Shown: piece after piece, positions 25,480-34,706 of the stretch
Numbering within the stretch: position 1 is the first letter of the stretch
Layout of the letters: each line of letters opens with the position of its first letter
DNA from: an uncultured Alphaproteobacteria bacterium
Lineage (GTDB): Bacteria > Pseudomonadota > Alphaproteobacteria > HIMB59 > GCA-002718135
Direction of reading: 5' to 3'
Length of the DNA: 38,869 bases
Assembly (NCBI GenBank): GCA_902512325.1
Contig: CABXIT010000014.1
Coordinates: 1-38,869, forward strand
Translations under genes and position numbers: made by a program
The notes under the pieces: generated by a model
What the model saw: the letters and a program-made list of their open reading frames with translations, nothing else
What the model was told of the DNA's origin: nothing
Database searches by the model: none

Positions 25480-26593
25480 ATAAGTCCTTATGGAGTCTTG
25501 AAGCATATCTATCTGTCATACCTGAAATGTAATCACAAATTACCCTTTCTATAGGTTCATTTATACTTCGCCAATCTTCGGGAAGTTTGTTAGGAGAATT
25601 ATAAAAGTATTTAAATAAATCTGAAATAATTTTTTCTACATTTTGTCTTTTATCAAGTAAATTTCGATGATTATAAACATTATTAAATAGAAATGATTTT
25701 ATATCCTTTGCTTTTGATTGCATAGAAGAGGAAAATGTGACAACAAAATTATTATAATTTTGAAGATCTTCTTTTGTTTTAATATCTAAATCAAGAATAT
25801 TTTTATTAGTTTGATTGTAAATATCCTCAATCATTAAAGACATACTTTTTCTCAAGACTTGAAACATTAATAACTTATCATCAATAATAGTATATTCTTT
25901 TTTTAATTGATTAATTATATTGTTAAAAAAAATATTTTCTTGAAGTTGATCAATAGATAATAATCCCGCCCTTATAGCATCTTCAACATCATGATTATTA
26001 TATGCTACATCATCAGATATTGCTGCAATTTGAGATTCTAAGAATGGCTGTTTATTTAGCAATAAATTATGTTGTTTATTATATAAATTTGTATGAAAAG
26101 GTATATTATTCAATACTATCCCATTATGTTTTACAATACCTTCTAAACTCTCCCATGTAAGATTTAAACCTCTAAAATCAGGGTGTCTTTTTTCAATATG
26201 AGTAAGAACTCTTAAAGTTTGATCATTATGATTAAAACCTCCATGATTTTGCATAGCAATATTTAGAGCTTTCTCGCCGTTATGGCCAAAAGGTGGATGT
26301 CCTAAATCATGCGCTAATGCAACTGTTTCACCCAGATCTTCATTTAAATTTAATAATCTACAAATAGATCGAGATATCTGAGATACTTCTAAAGAATGTG
26401 TTAATCTTGTCCTATAATAATCACTTTCACTTTCAATAAATACCTGAGTTTTAAATTTCAATTTACGAAAAGAACTTGAATGAATTACTCTAGATCTATC
26501 TCTTTCATATGGACTTCTATTATGGTCAGAGTTATTTTCCTTAAATAATCGACCTTTACTTGTTTTAGGTGTGGCGGCTAAATGTTCAAACAT
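25472..26593 (-). CDS. dgt: dGTPase-like HD-domain triphosphohydrolase
   Basis: A 373-residue protein. The HD metal site is seen as H in THSLEVSQ and HD in LAHDLGHPPFGHNGE, with the later YNNHDVEDAI aspartate. The N-terminus carries SPYERDRSRVIHSSSFRKL, typical of the deoxyguanosinetriphosphate triphosphohydrolase-like type 2 group. It hydrolyses dNTPs to nucleoside and triphosphate. ATG 26593 is chosen; the frame is open to 26683, but that extension is non-conserved, hydrophobic and runs into erpA. Divergent from erpA with 51 bases between. Confidence 0.92.
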   Translation of the reverse strand: MFEHLAATPKTSKGRLFKENNSDHNRSPYERDRSRVIHSSSFRKLKFKTQVFIESESDYYRTRLTHSLEVSQISRSICRLLNLNEDLGETVALAHDLGHPPFGHNGEKALNIAMQNHGGFNHNDQTLRVLTHIEKRHPDFRGLNLTWESLEGIVKHNGIVLNNIPFHTNLYNKQHNLLLNKQPFLESQIAAISDDVAYNNHDVEDAIRAGLLSIDQLQENIFFNNIINQLKKEYTIIDDKLLMFQVLRKSMSLMIEDIYNQTNKNILDLDIKTKEDLQNYNNFVVTFSSSMQSKAKDIKSFLFNNVYNHRNLLDKRQNVEKIISDLFKYFYNSPNKLPEDWRSINEPIERVICDYISGMTDRYASRLHKDLYE

Positions 26594-26644
26594 TGCAAAT
26601 TTTGCTATAAAGTCTAAATATAGAATAGTATATATTGATTTATA

Positions 26645-26968
26645 ATGAATAAGATAGAAATAACAAACAATGCTCAAGAACATATTGCATCTGTTTTAAA
26701 AAAAGACTCCGCTAGTTATTTTAGAATAACTGTTTTAGGCGGTGGTTGTGCTGGATTTCAATATAAATTTGACTTCGAAAAACAAAAGAATACAGATGAT
26801 ATCCTAATCAAAGAAGAAAAAATTAATGTGGTTATTGATGAAACTTCATTGGGATTAATTCAAAATTCAAAAATTGATTATGTGCATGAGTTGATTGGTT
26901 CTTCTTTTAAGATTACCAATCCTCAAGCTTCATCATCTTGCGGTTGTGGCACCTCTTTTTCTATTTAA
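26645..26968 (+). CDS. erpA: A-type iron-sulfur carrier (ErpA/IscA family)
   Basis: A 107-residue protein. The three cluster-binding cysteines are C35 (GGGCAGF) and C99 and C101 (SCGCGTSF). It carries Fe-S clusters to target enzymes, for example the cluster-containing IlvD encoded nearby. Its position divergent from dgt is common in Alphaproteobacteria and supports ErpA. The TAA stop overlaps the xth ATG by one base. Confidence 0.92.
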   Translation: MNKIEITNNAQEHIASVLKKDSASYFRITVLGGGCAGFQYKFDFEKQKNTDDILIKEEKINVVIDETSLGLIQNSKIDYVHELIGSSFKITNPQASSSCGCGTSFSI

Positions 26969-27753
26969 TGAAAATTTCAACATGGAATGTTAATTCTGTT
27001 AATGCAAGAATTGAACATTTAGAAAAATTTATAAAACAAGATCAATCAGATATCTATTTACTTCAAGAGTTAAAAACTATTGAAGATGGCTTCCCAAAAG
27101 AAATAATAAAAAACATTGGATATATTCCATATGTAAATGGACAAAAAGCTTGGAATGGTGTTGCTATTTTAAGCAAAGATCCTTTGAATATAACAAATAC
27201 ATTAATCCCAAAATATGATGATCCAAATGCTAGATTTATTGAAACTGAAATAAAGTTAAAAAAAATAAAAAAAAATATTAAATTAATAAACATATATCTT
27301 CCGAATGGTAACCCGATTGAAACAAAAAAATTTGATTATAAAATTGAGTGGATGAAAAAATTTAATAATTATATTCTAGATCTAAAAGATAAAAACACAC
27401 CAATAATAATCGCTGGCGACTTTAATGTTATTCCATCAGATAATGACGTATATTCTCCTGAAAATTACAAAAATGATGCGTGTGCACATCCATTAACAAG
27501 AGAGCAATATAGGATTTTAATTAATATGGGCTTTACTGACTTAGTTAAACACTTTGTGGCTGGTAAAACAAATTGGACTTTTTGGGGTTATAGAGGAGGA
27601 GGATGGCAAAAAGGTAATGGTCTGAGGATTGATCATTTTTTAACTACTGCAAATATTACGGATTTAATAAAAAAAGTTGAAGTAAACCGTGAACCTAGAG
27701 GTTGGGAAAAAGCTTCTGATCACACGCCAGTTACAATTACATTAGAAAATTAG
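26968..27753 (+). CDS. xth: Exodeoxyribonuclease III / AP endonuclease
   Basis: A 261-residue EEP-fold nuclease. The N-terminal [14 protein letters not shown], the metal-binding [17 protein letters not shown] and the C-terminal ASDHTPV are all present. It incises abasic sites and removes 3' blocks in base excision repair. The ATG at 26968 overlaps the erpA stop. The frame extends ten codons upstream within erpA but without homology. The stop overlaps the convergent ilvD stop by four bases. Confidence 0.95.
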   Translation: MKISTWNVNSVNARIEHLEKFIKQDQSDIYLLQELKTIEDGFPKEIIKNIGYIPYVNGQKAWNGVAILSKDPLNITNTLIPKYDDPNARFIETEIKLKKIKKNIKLINIYLPNGNPIETKKFDYKIEWMKKFNNYILDLKDKNTPIIIAGDFNVIPSDNDVYSPENYKNDACAHPLTREQYRILINMGFTDLVKHFVAGKTNWTFWGYRGGGWQKGNGLRIDHFLTTANITDLIKKVEVNREPRGWEKASDHTPVTITLEN

Positions 27754-29477
27754 ATATCAGCGTAAGTATGTGTTTCTTCTTTTGCACCTGGTTGTGTAAC
27801 AGCACCTTCATAAGCAGGACCGACGGTTTGTGCATATTTCCAGATTGATCCAGAATTATGATTAGTAGCTCTTGGCTTCCATTCTTTTTTTCTTTTAGCT
27901 ATTTCTTGATCTGTTAAAGAAACGTTTATTTGTCCTTTGATTGCATCAATTATAATTTCATCACCATCTTTTAAAAGCCCTATCATACCACCAACTGCGG
28001 CCTCTGGCCCAACATGACCAATGCAAAACCCTCTTGTGCCTCCAGAAAAACGACCATCAGTGATCAAGGCTACTGTTTCACCGAGTCCTTGACCGTAAAT
28101 TGCTCCTGTAGTTGAAAGCATCTCTCTCATTCCAGGACCTCCTTTAGGGCCTTCATAGCGAATAATTACTGCATCACCTGCAACAATTTCATTTTTTAAA
28201 ACTGCTGTTAATGCATCTTCTTCACAATCAAAACACTTGGCTTTACCTTTGAAAGACAGATTTTTTAAACCAGCAATTTTAGAAATTGATCCCTCCTCAG
28301 CAAGATTTCCCCACAAACCAACTACTGAACTGTGATCACTTATTGGATTATCACATGTATAAACAACATCTTGATCTTTAGGAAATATTACACTTTTATG
28401 ATTTTCTGCAATTGTTTTGCCTGTAACTGTCATACAATCTCCATTTATATAACCACCGTCTAATAAAGATTTAATTACGATAGGAACACCCCCTACTTCG
28501 TAAAGATCTTTTGCTACATACTTACCACCAGGGGACATATCGCCAATGTATGGGGTTGATTGGTAGATTTCGACAACATCACTTAAAGTAAATTTTATAC
28601 CTGCCTCATTAGCAATAGCTGGTAGATGCAATGCGGCATTAGTTGATCCGCCAGTAGCAGCAACAACAACTGCTGCATTTTTTAAAGAGTCTAAAGTAAC
28701 TATATCTCTTGGTCTAATATTGTTTTCTATAAGACTCATTACTGCTTTACCACTTTCAAAACCGTAATTATCTCTTTCTTCATAAGTTGCAGGTGTCATT
28801 GCAGAGTTAGTTAAAGCTAATCCAAGTGCTTCAGATATACATGCCATTGTATTGGCTGTAAATTGACCGCCACATGAACCAGCAGTAGGACATGCAACTT
28901 TTTCAATATTTTTTAGTTCACTTTCATCTATTTCACCTGATGCATGTTTTCCAACTGCTTCAAAAACGTCAATAATCGTTAAATCTTTTCCTTTATAATT
29001 ACCTGGTAATATAGAGCCGCCATAAATAAAAACTGAAGGGATATTAAGTCTTACCATTGCCATCATTAATCCAGGAAGTGATTTATCACACCCAGCAAGT
29101 CCTACGATACCATCATAACAGTGACCTCTAACTGATAATTCTACAGAGTCAGCAATAACTTCTCGGCTTACTAAGGAAGCTTTCATTGCTTCATGACCCA
29201 TAGCAATTCCATCGGTTACAGTTATGGTTGTAAATTCACGAGGAGTGCCATTTAACTCATTTACTCCTTTTTTTACAGCCTGTGCCTGTCTTCCTAATGT
29301 AATGTTACATGGTGCAGATTCATTCCAGGTTGTAGCAACTCCAACAAAAGGTTGATAAATCTGTTCTTCAGTCATTCCCATTGCGTAATACATGGATCTA
29401 TGAGGTGCACTTTTTGGACCAACGCTTACATGTCTGCTTGGCAGTCTAGATTTAATATTTGAACCTTTATCAGTCAT
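27750..29477 (-). CDS. ilvD: Dihydroxy-acid dehydratase
   Basis: A 575-residue IlvD/Edd-family enzyme. The Fe-S ligand cysteines lie in [10 protein letters not shown] and [11 protein letters not shown], and the C-terminal [14 protein letters not shown] is present. The extended N-terminus and length fit IlvD rather than 6-phosphogluconate dehydratase. It makes the 2-keto acids for valine, isoleucine and leucine. The ATG follows the valS stop with no gap, placing it at the end of the methyltransferase-tolC-PopZ-valS run. Confidence 0.95.
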   Translation of the reverse strand: MTDKGSNIKSRLPSRHVSVGPKSAPHRSMYYAMGMTEEQIYQPFVGVATTWNESAPCNITLGRQAQAVKKGVNELNGTPREFTTITVTDGIAMGHEAMKASLVSREVIADSVELSVRGHCYDGIVGLAGCDKSLPGLMMAMVRLNIPSVFIYGGSILPGNYKGKDLTIIDVFEAVGKHASGEIDESELKNIEKVACPTAGSCGGQFTANTMACISEALGLALTNSAMTPATYEERDNYGFESGKAVMSLIENNIRPRDIVTLDSLKNAAVVVAATGGSTNAALHLPAIANEAGIKFTLSDVVEIYQSTPYIGDMSPGGKYVAKDLYEVGGVPIVIKSLLDGGYINGDCMTVTGKTIAENHKSVIFPKDQDVVYTCDNPISDHSSVVGLWGNLAEEGSISKIAGLKNLSFKGKAKCFDCEEDALTAVLKNEIVAGDAVIIRYEGPKGGPGMREMLSTTGAIYGQGLGETVALITDGRFSGGTRGFCIGHVGPEAAVGGMIGLLKDGDEIIIDAIKGQINVSLTDQEIAKRKKEWKPRATNHNSGSIWKYAQTVGPAYEGAVTQPGAKEETHTYADI

Positions 29478-32105
29478 TCAATTAATAGTATTCATTATTT
29501 CATTAATTTTTTCAATAGAAGATTTAATTTCTTGTTCTTGAATTTTAAAATTTTCTATAACATTATCAGGAGCTTTTTCAATAAAAGTTTTGTTGTTAAG
29601 TTTATCCATAACTGAATTTAATTTCTTGTTATAAGTAAATTTTTTTTCATCTAGCTTAGATAACTCTTTTTCAGTATCAACAATGCCCTCTAAGGGGATC
29701 AAAATAGTAATTTCACTTAAAACTATAAAGGCTGATTTTTTTTTAGTAGTGTTCTTTTCATAAGATATGGATTTTGTTTTTATAAGTCTTTTAAATTCCT
29801 TTTCATAATTAGAAATAAATTTTTTTAAATAGTCATTTTTTGTATCTATAATTAAATCAATTTCATTTTTATATGATATATTTAGATCTGCTCTAAGATT
29901 TCTTAAGGATGTCATTACTTCAATAATTTTTAATATATTTTTTTTACTTTCTTCATAAGATTTATCAAAATTAACTTTCTTAAATTCTTGACTCATTAAA
30001 AATGTTTTTTTATCTACAAGTGAAAGCCAGAGCTTTTCTGTAATAAATGGCATTACAGGATGAAGTAATTTTAATGTTTGAACGAAAACCCAACCTGAAA
30101 CTTTTGTAGTTTCTTCAGACTTTTTAGAATTTTTAAAATCAGATTTAATAAATTCAATATACCAGTCGCAATATGTGTGCCATGTAAAATGATACAATAA
30201 ACTGGCTATTTCATGAAATTGATATTTTTCAATGTTTTCAAAATATTTTTTTTGAATTTCTTCAAACTCTTTTAATATCCATTTACTGCTATCTAATTTA
30301 ATATTTTTAAAATCAATCGTATCTGAAAAAGAAACATTATTTAAGTTTAAAAAATTTGCTGCATTCCAAATTTTGTTGGTGAATGATTTATAACCCTTGA
30401 CCCTATCTTCAGCTAATTTAACGTCTCTTCCAGGATTTAATAGTGCAGTCAGAGTAAAACGCAAAGTATCAGCACCATATTTATCTAATAAAACTAATGG
30501 ATCTATAATATTGCCCTTTGATTTAGACATTTTCTGACCTTTTTCATCTCTAATTAATGGATGTATATAAACATCCTGAAAAGGAGTTTCTTTCATAAAA
30601 TAGGATCCCATCATCATCATTCTAGCAACCCAAAAGAAAATAATATCAAATCCTGTTACCAAAACATTGCCAGGATAAAATCGATCAAGTTCATATGTTT
30701 TATTAGGCCAGTCTAATGTTGAGAATGTCCAAAGTGCTGAAGAAAACCAGGTATCTAAAACATCTTCATCTCGCTTTAATTCTACCTCTTTGCCATAATG
30801 TTTATTTGCCAATAGTTTTGCTTCTTCTATTGATAATGCTACAAAAATTTTATTATCTGGACCATACCATGCAGGTATTTGATGTCCCCACCACAATTGT
30901 CTTGAAATACACCATGGTTGAATATTTTCCATCCAATTAAAAAAAGTTTTTTCCCAAATTTTTGGAACAAAATTTGTATTTTTTTGTTTTACAGAATCAA
31001 TGGGATCAATTGATAATTTTTTTGCGTTACAAAACCATTGATCTGTTAACCAAGGCTCAATTACTACTCCAGATCTATCACCATAAGGGACAACCATTTC
31101 TTGCTTTTCTTCTTTTATGAGAAGATCTAATTTACTAAGTTCTTCTAATATTAAATTTCTCGCTTCATACCTATCTAAACCTTGAAATTGAGAAGGGGCA
31201 TTTTGATTCACTTTAGCAAATTGATCAAAAATATTTACAAATTCTAAATTGTGCCTTTTTCCAACTTCAAAATCATTGAAATCATGTGCAGGGGTAATTT
31301 TAACTGCGCCTGAACCCTTATCAGGATCTGCATATTCATCAGCAATAATAGGAATTTTTTTTTCAACAAGGGGTAAGATGCAAGTTTTTCCAATTAAATC
31401 TTTATATTTTAAATCTTGAGGATGAACAGCTACAGCTGAGTCTCCAAGCATTGTTTCTGGTCTGGTTGTTGCTACAACAATAAAATTATCTTTATCAATA
31501 GGGTATTTAATATGCCACAGACTTCCTTCTTGTTCTTTTTGTTCAACTTCTAAATCAGAAATTGCAGTTAATAATTTAGGATCCCAGTTTACTAATCTTT
31601 TATCTCTATATATTATTCCATCATTATATAAATCTACAAATACTTTTCTTACAGCTTTAGATAATCCTTCATCCATAGTAAATCTCTCTCGAGACCAATC
31701 AGCAGATGCACCCAATCTTCTTAATTGATTATTAATAGTTTCACCTGATTCTTCTTTCCATTCCCAAACTTTTTTAATAAATTTTTCTCTTCCTAATACT
31801 CTTCTATTTAAACCTTCATCAGCAATTTTTCTTTCAACAACCATTTGAGTTGCAATTCCTGCATGGTCTGTTCCAGCTTGCCACAAAACTTCTTTACCTT
31901 TCATACGATGGTAACGTATTAAAATATCTTGAATAGTAAAAGTCAGCGCATGCCCCATATGAAGACTTCCAGTAACGTTTGGTGGAGGCATCATAATAGT
32001 ATACGAATCTTTATTTTTTTTAGATTTAAAACTATTTGATGATTCCCAGTCAGAATATATATTTTTTTCATCATTTAAAAAATCAAAAAACTTTGGAAGC
32101 TGCAT
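29478..32105 (-). CDS. valS: Valyl-tRNA synthetase
   Basis: An 875-residue class I synthetase. The HIGH motif reads HMGH at residues 49-52 after PPPNVTGSL, and the KMSKS loop reads KMSKSKGN. The CP1 editing domain is marked by TTRPETMLGD, and the C-terminal coiled-coil arm is clear. I choose ATG 32105, one base after the PopZ-like stop. The frame runs back to 32159, but those 18 residues are non-conserved and overlap the upstream gene. Confidence 0.96.
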   Translation of the reverse strand: MQLPKFFDFLNDEKNIYSDWESSNSFKSKKNKDSYTIMMPPPNVTGSLHMGHALTFTIQDILIRYHRMKGKEVLWQAGTDHAGIATQMVVERKIADEGLNRRVLGREKFIKKVWEWKEESGETINNQLRRLGASADWSRERFTMDEGLSKAVRKVFVDLYNDGIIYRDKRLVNWDPKLLTAISDLEVEQKEQEGSLWHIKYPIDKDNFIVVATTRPETMLGDSAVAVHPQDLKYKDLIGKTCILPLVEKKIPIIADEYADPDKGSGAVKITPAHDFNDFEVGKRHNLEFVNIFDQFAKVNQNAPSQFQGLDRYEARNLILEELSKLDLLIKEEKQEMVVPYGDRSGVVIEPWLTDQWFCNAKKLSIDPIDSVKQKNTNFVPKIWEKTFFNWMENIQPWCISRQLWWGHQIPAWYGPDNKIFVALSIEEAKLLANKHYGKEVELKRDEDVLDTWFSSALWTFSTLDWPNKTYELDRFYPGNVLVTGFDIIFFWVARMMMMGSYFMKETPFQDVYIHPLIRDEKGQKMSKSKGNIIDPLVLLDKYGADTLRFTLTALLNPGRDVKLAEDRVKGYKSFTNKIWNAANFLNLNNVSFSDTIDFKNIKLDSSKWILKEFEEIQKKYFENIEKYQFHEIASLLYHFTWHTYCDWYIEFIKSDFKNSKKSEETTKVSGWVFVQTLKLLHPVMPFITEKLWLSLVDKKTFLMSQEFKKVNFDKSYEESKKNILKIIEVMTSLRNLRADLNISYKNEIDLIIDTKNDYLKKFISNYEKEFKRLIKTKSISYEKNTTKKKSAFIVLSEITILIPLEGIVDTEKELSKLDEKKFTYNKKLNSVMDKLNNKTFIEKAPDNVIENFKIQEQEIKSSIEKINEIMNTIN

Positions 32106-32106
32106 A

Positions 32107-32385
32107 TTATTTTTTATTTTTAAAATATTTATCGAGTATATTTGGTAGTTGATTTTCAAGCATATTGTTAAGTTTTTTTTCTAATAAATCACTTAGTTTT
32201 TTTTCTATAACATTATTAATTTCATTAATATCATTAGACTCACCTAAAAATTTTACAGTACCGTCATCATTAATCTTTTTATTTAAAATCAGGACATTGT
32301 CATTTTTTTCAGAAAAATCATTTTCATCTTCTAATGCTCTTCTTATTACTTCTAGTGTATCTTTTATAGATTCATTATTTGCCAT
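32107..32385 (-). CDS. Miniature PopZ-like protein (DUF2497)
   Basis: A 92-residue, highly charged protein. An N-terminal amphipathic helix (ESIKDTLEVIRRALEDE) matches the PopZ/DUF2497 pattern in which SI.R..I.E is conserved. A short acidic linker follows, and then a C-terminal helix from about residue 58 ending LPNILDKYFKNKK. Caulobacter PopZ is about 177 residues and scaffolds the cell pole by self-assembly. Placement between tolC and valS is the usual location of this family in Alphaproteobacteria. Proline-rich linker and part of the oligomerisation region appear lost. Confidence 0.7.
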   Translation of the reverse strand: MANNESIKDTLEVIRRALEDENDFSEKNDNVLILNKKINDDGTVKFLGESNDINEINNVIEKKLSDLLEKKLNNMLENQLPNILDKYFKNKK

Positions 32386-32422
32386 AAATCTCTTATAAAT
32401 TAAGAAAAGGAAATACTAAAGA

Positions 32423-33706
32423 CTAATTATAATTAGGAAGAAATTTTTCAAAAGTTGAAATTAAAGAGCCTTCAAGAGCCATAATATTAAAATAATTTAA
32501 AATCATATCTTTTCTTGAAGAGTGATAATTTACATTAACAGTAAGGAGCTCACTTTCAGCATCAATCAAATCTGTTATTGTTTTAGTGCCAATATTATAT
32601 TCTTCTTTTATACTCTCCAAAGAAGTTTTGATTGACATTAACTGCTTATTGTTTGAGGATATATTTGATTTACTAATTAAAAAATCTTTATACAAGATTG
32701 ATGCCTGTATTATAAGATCTTGTTTTGTATCTTCAAAAGTCAATTCTGCTTGTAATAGTTGTGACTGATATTTTCGAATATCAGACTTATCATTATTTTG
32801 TTGAAAAATAGGTATAGTTAAAGTTAAACCCAAAGTTCCGTTTGTTTTTTCAGTACCAGAGTCAATTCTTCCTGAATCAGAATATTCTATAGATGTTGAT
32901 AAATCTATTGATGCTTTATTACTAAGTTTCTCTTTAGAAAGAAGTATACTTGTATTTTCAATATCATTATTAAGAAGAGCTAATGAGTAATTATTTTTTT
33001 CTATATTTTGAATAAATTTATTCAAATCAATGTTTTTGCTTAAATCCATAACGTCTTCTAAATTAATAGGATCTAATCCAACAATTCTATTAAATGTAAT
33101 TTTACTCACATTATAATTTTGCTGTGAAATAAATAAATTAGTTTCAGCAATTGCATAAGCTGACTCAGCATTTTGTAGATCATAAAGAGTAGCTGAACCT
33201 AAATCAAATCTTGTTATAGTTTCATCTAAAAAACGTGTGACTGAATCAAAATTTTTTTTACTTGCTTCAAGAGTTTTTTCATAATTAATAACTGCCAGAT
33301 AACCCTCGATGGCACTTAATATTAAATTTTGAATAGTTATTTTGAAATTTATCACCTCTTTTTCAAACAATAATTTTGATCTTTCAATTTCTAAATTTTT
33401 CTCACCTGCATCATATAGATTTTGACTGAGCGATAGTTTATATTTATCAGTAAAAGTTTCAGGTGTTGTTGTTGCTGTAGATGTTGAGGAATCAGAAGTT
33501 GAGTATGTTCCAGATATTGTGCTAGTTATAGTTGGTAATTTTTGATTGTAAGCATTTTCAATTAATTCTTTTGATTCTGTTAATTTTTCATATGCAATTC
33601 TAACTTTTGGATTATTTTCAATTGTGCTTTTTATCGAATCATCAATATCAATTGAAAATGCTAATTTAGAAAATAATAGAAAAATAACTAATAATAATTT
33701 TTTCAT
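32423..33706 (-). CDS. tolC: TolC-family outer-membrane efflux channel
   Basis: A 427-residue protein. A signal peptide (KKLLLVIFLLFSKLAFS) is followed by two outer-membrane efflux repeats of long coiled-coil helices; the phrase NLYDAGEKNLEIERSK and LDLGSATLYDLQNAE-like block (FDLGSATLYDLQ) are typical. It forms the outer-membrane exit duct of type I secretion or RND pumps; no partner pump is in the window. The start overlaps the methyltransferase stop by one base. Confidence 0.92.
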   Translation of the reverse strand: MKKLLLVIFLLFSKLAFSIDIDDSIKSTIENNPKVRIAYEKLTESKELIENAYNQKLPTITSTISGTYSTSDSSTSTATTTPETFTDKYKLSLSQNLYDAGEKNLEIERSKLLFEKEVINFKITIQNLILSAIEGYLAVINYEKTLEASKKNFDSVTRFLDETITRFDLGSATLYDLQNAESAYAIAETNLFISQQNYNVSKITFNRIVGLDPINLEDVMDLSKNIDLNKFIQNIEKNNYSLALLNNDIENTSILLSKEKLSNKASIDLSTSIEYSDSGRIDSGTEKTNGTLGLTLTIPIFQQNNDKSDIRKYQSQLLQAELTFEDTKQDLIIQASILYKDFLISKSNISSNNKQLMSIKTSLESIKEEYNIGTKTITDLIDAESELLTVNVNYHSSRKDMILNYFNIMALEGSLISTFEKFLPNYN

Positions 33707-34362
33707 TAAAAATTAAAACTTTCTACTTTTTTTGTAAGACAAAAATTAGAAAAAACATCAAATAAGAAATCTTTAGAATAATTATTTATATATTTAGTCA
33801 TTTTATATGCTTTAGATAGTTCATCATTTATTTTTTCAATATACAATATCCTACCTCCCACATTTATTTGATTTAGTAAATCAAGATTAATATTATATTG
33901 TGGACAGTCAATTATAATTAAATCAAAAGGCTCTTTATCTAATAAGCCTTCAGAAAAATTTTTTTTAAAAATGTATCCGTTAGTAATTTTATTTTCTATA
34001 AAATTTTTTTTTATATTTTCTATACATTCTTGATCATTGTCAGTAACATAAACCTCTTTACATAATTTCGAGATTAAAACAGAAAGATATCCTGTTAACC
34101 CACCAATATGTAATACTTTTTCATGATTTTGAATTTCTGAAAAATTTAAAATTTGTGCTAAATGAAGATTTTTAAGATATCCCCTAGAGTCCCTTATGGT
34201 TATATCCTGATCTGAATAGCAAATATTCATTTTATCTTCAGATATAAATTTTTCTTTGGAAACCTTATTAAAAATATCTAGAATTATAATATTTGTTATT
34301 TTATTAGGTCTGAGCTGATTTTCTATCATCACCTCACGATTTTTATCAAAATTAATATTCAT
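33706..34362 (-). CDS. PCMT-like methyltransferase with degenerate SAM motif
   Basis: A 218-residue paralogue of protein-L-isoaspartate methyltransferase: REVMIENQLRPNKIT at the N-terminus and EKFISED match the family start. SAM motif I reads LHIGGLTGYLS at about residues 84-94, where an intact PCMT has LEIGTGSGYQS. The acidic residue and the middle glycine are lost. A PCMT-like gene before tolC is a common alphaproteobacterial arrangement. Catalysis is doubtful; a binding role is possible. It is the first gene of a run that ends with ilvD. Confidence 0.8.
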   Translation of the reverse strand: MNINFDKNREVMIENQLRPNKITNIIILDIFNKVSKEKFISEDKMNICYSDQDITIRDSRGYLKNLHLAQILNFSEIQNHEKVLHIGGLTGYLSVLISKLCKEVYVTDNDQECIENIKKNFIENKITNGYIFKKNFSEGLLDKEPFDLIIIDCPQYNINLDLLNQINVGGRILYIEKINDELSKAYKMTKYINNYSKDFLFDVFSNFCLTKKVESFNF

Positions 34363-34490
34363 TAAAGGATATTTTTTAAAGATTCATATACATAATAACA
34401 TTAAAAATTGATATGTTTTTTATTTTTTTCGTTCTTTAATTTTGATTAATTGACTTGAAGTTAATAACAGATTAATTGTCCAAAAAATTT

Positions 34491-34564
34491 GGCTCGGTGG
34501 CAGAGTGGTGATGTAGGGGCCTGCAAAGCCTTGCACAGCGGTTCGATTCCGCTCCGAGCCTCCA
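34491..34564 (+). tRNA. tRNA-Cys (GCA)
   Basis: A full cloverleaf. The acceptor stem GGCTCGG pairs with CCGAGCC; the anticodon loop CTGCAAA gives GCA; the T arm is GCGG-TTCGATT-CCGC; the 3' CCA is encoded (TCCA, 34561-34564). The stem below the anticodon contains two G-U pairs. A TTGACT at 34450-34455 could be its -35 box; the -10 is weak. Confidence 0.95.
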
Positions 34565-34611
34565 TATTTTACTTGTTTTTTTTCTTTTTTTTATTAACAG
34601 CTAAAATATGT

Positions 34612-34686
34612 TCCTCGGTAGCTCAGTGGTAGAGCAATCGGCTGTTAACCGATCGGTCGCTGGTTCGAGCCCGGCCCGGGGAGCCA
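34612..34686 (+). tRNA. tRNA-Asn (GTT)
   Basis: A full cloverleaf. The acceptor stem TCCTCGG pairs with CCGGGGA with one T-G wobble. The D arm is GCTC-GAGC, the anticodon loop CTGTTAA gives GTT, and the T stem GCTGG pairs with CCGGC. G73 and CCA are encoded. It lies 47 bases after tRNA-Cys, so the two may share a transcript. It ends 20 bases from the end of umuC. Confidence 0.95.
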
Positions 34687-34706
34687 TTTCATAAATTTGT
34701 TTTTCA

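Noticed and set aside
26594..26683. N-terminal extension of dgt by 30 residues
   Set aside because: It is hydrophobic and non-conserved and would overlap erpA. The ATG at 26593 starts the family homology.
32106..32159. N-terminal extension of valS by 18 residues
   Set aside because: It lies inside the PopZ-like gene and lacks homology; ATG 32105 follows that stop by one base.
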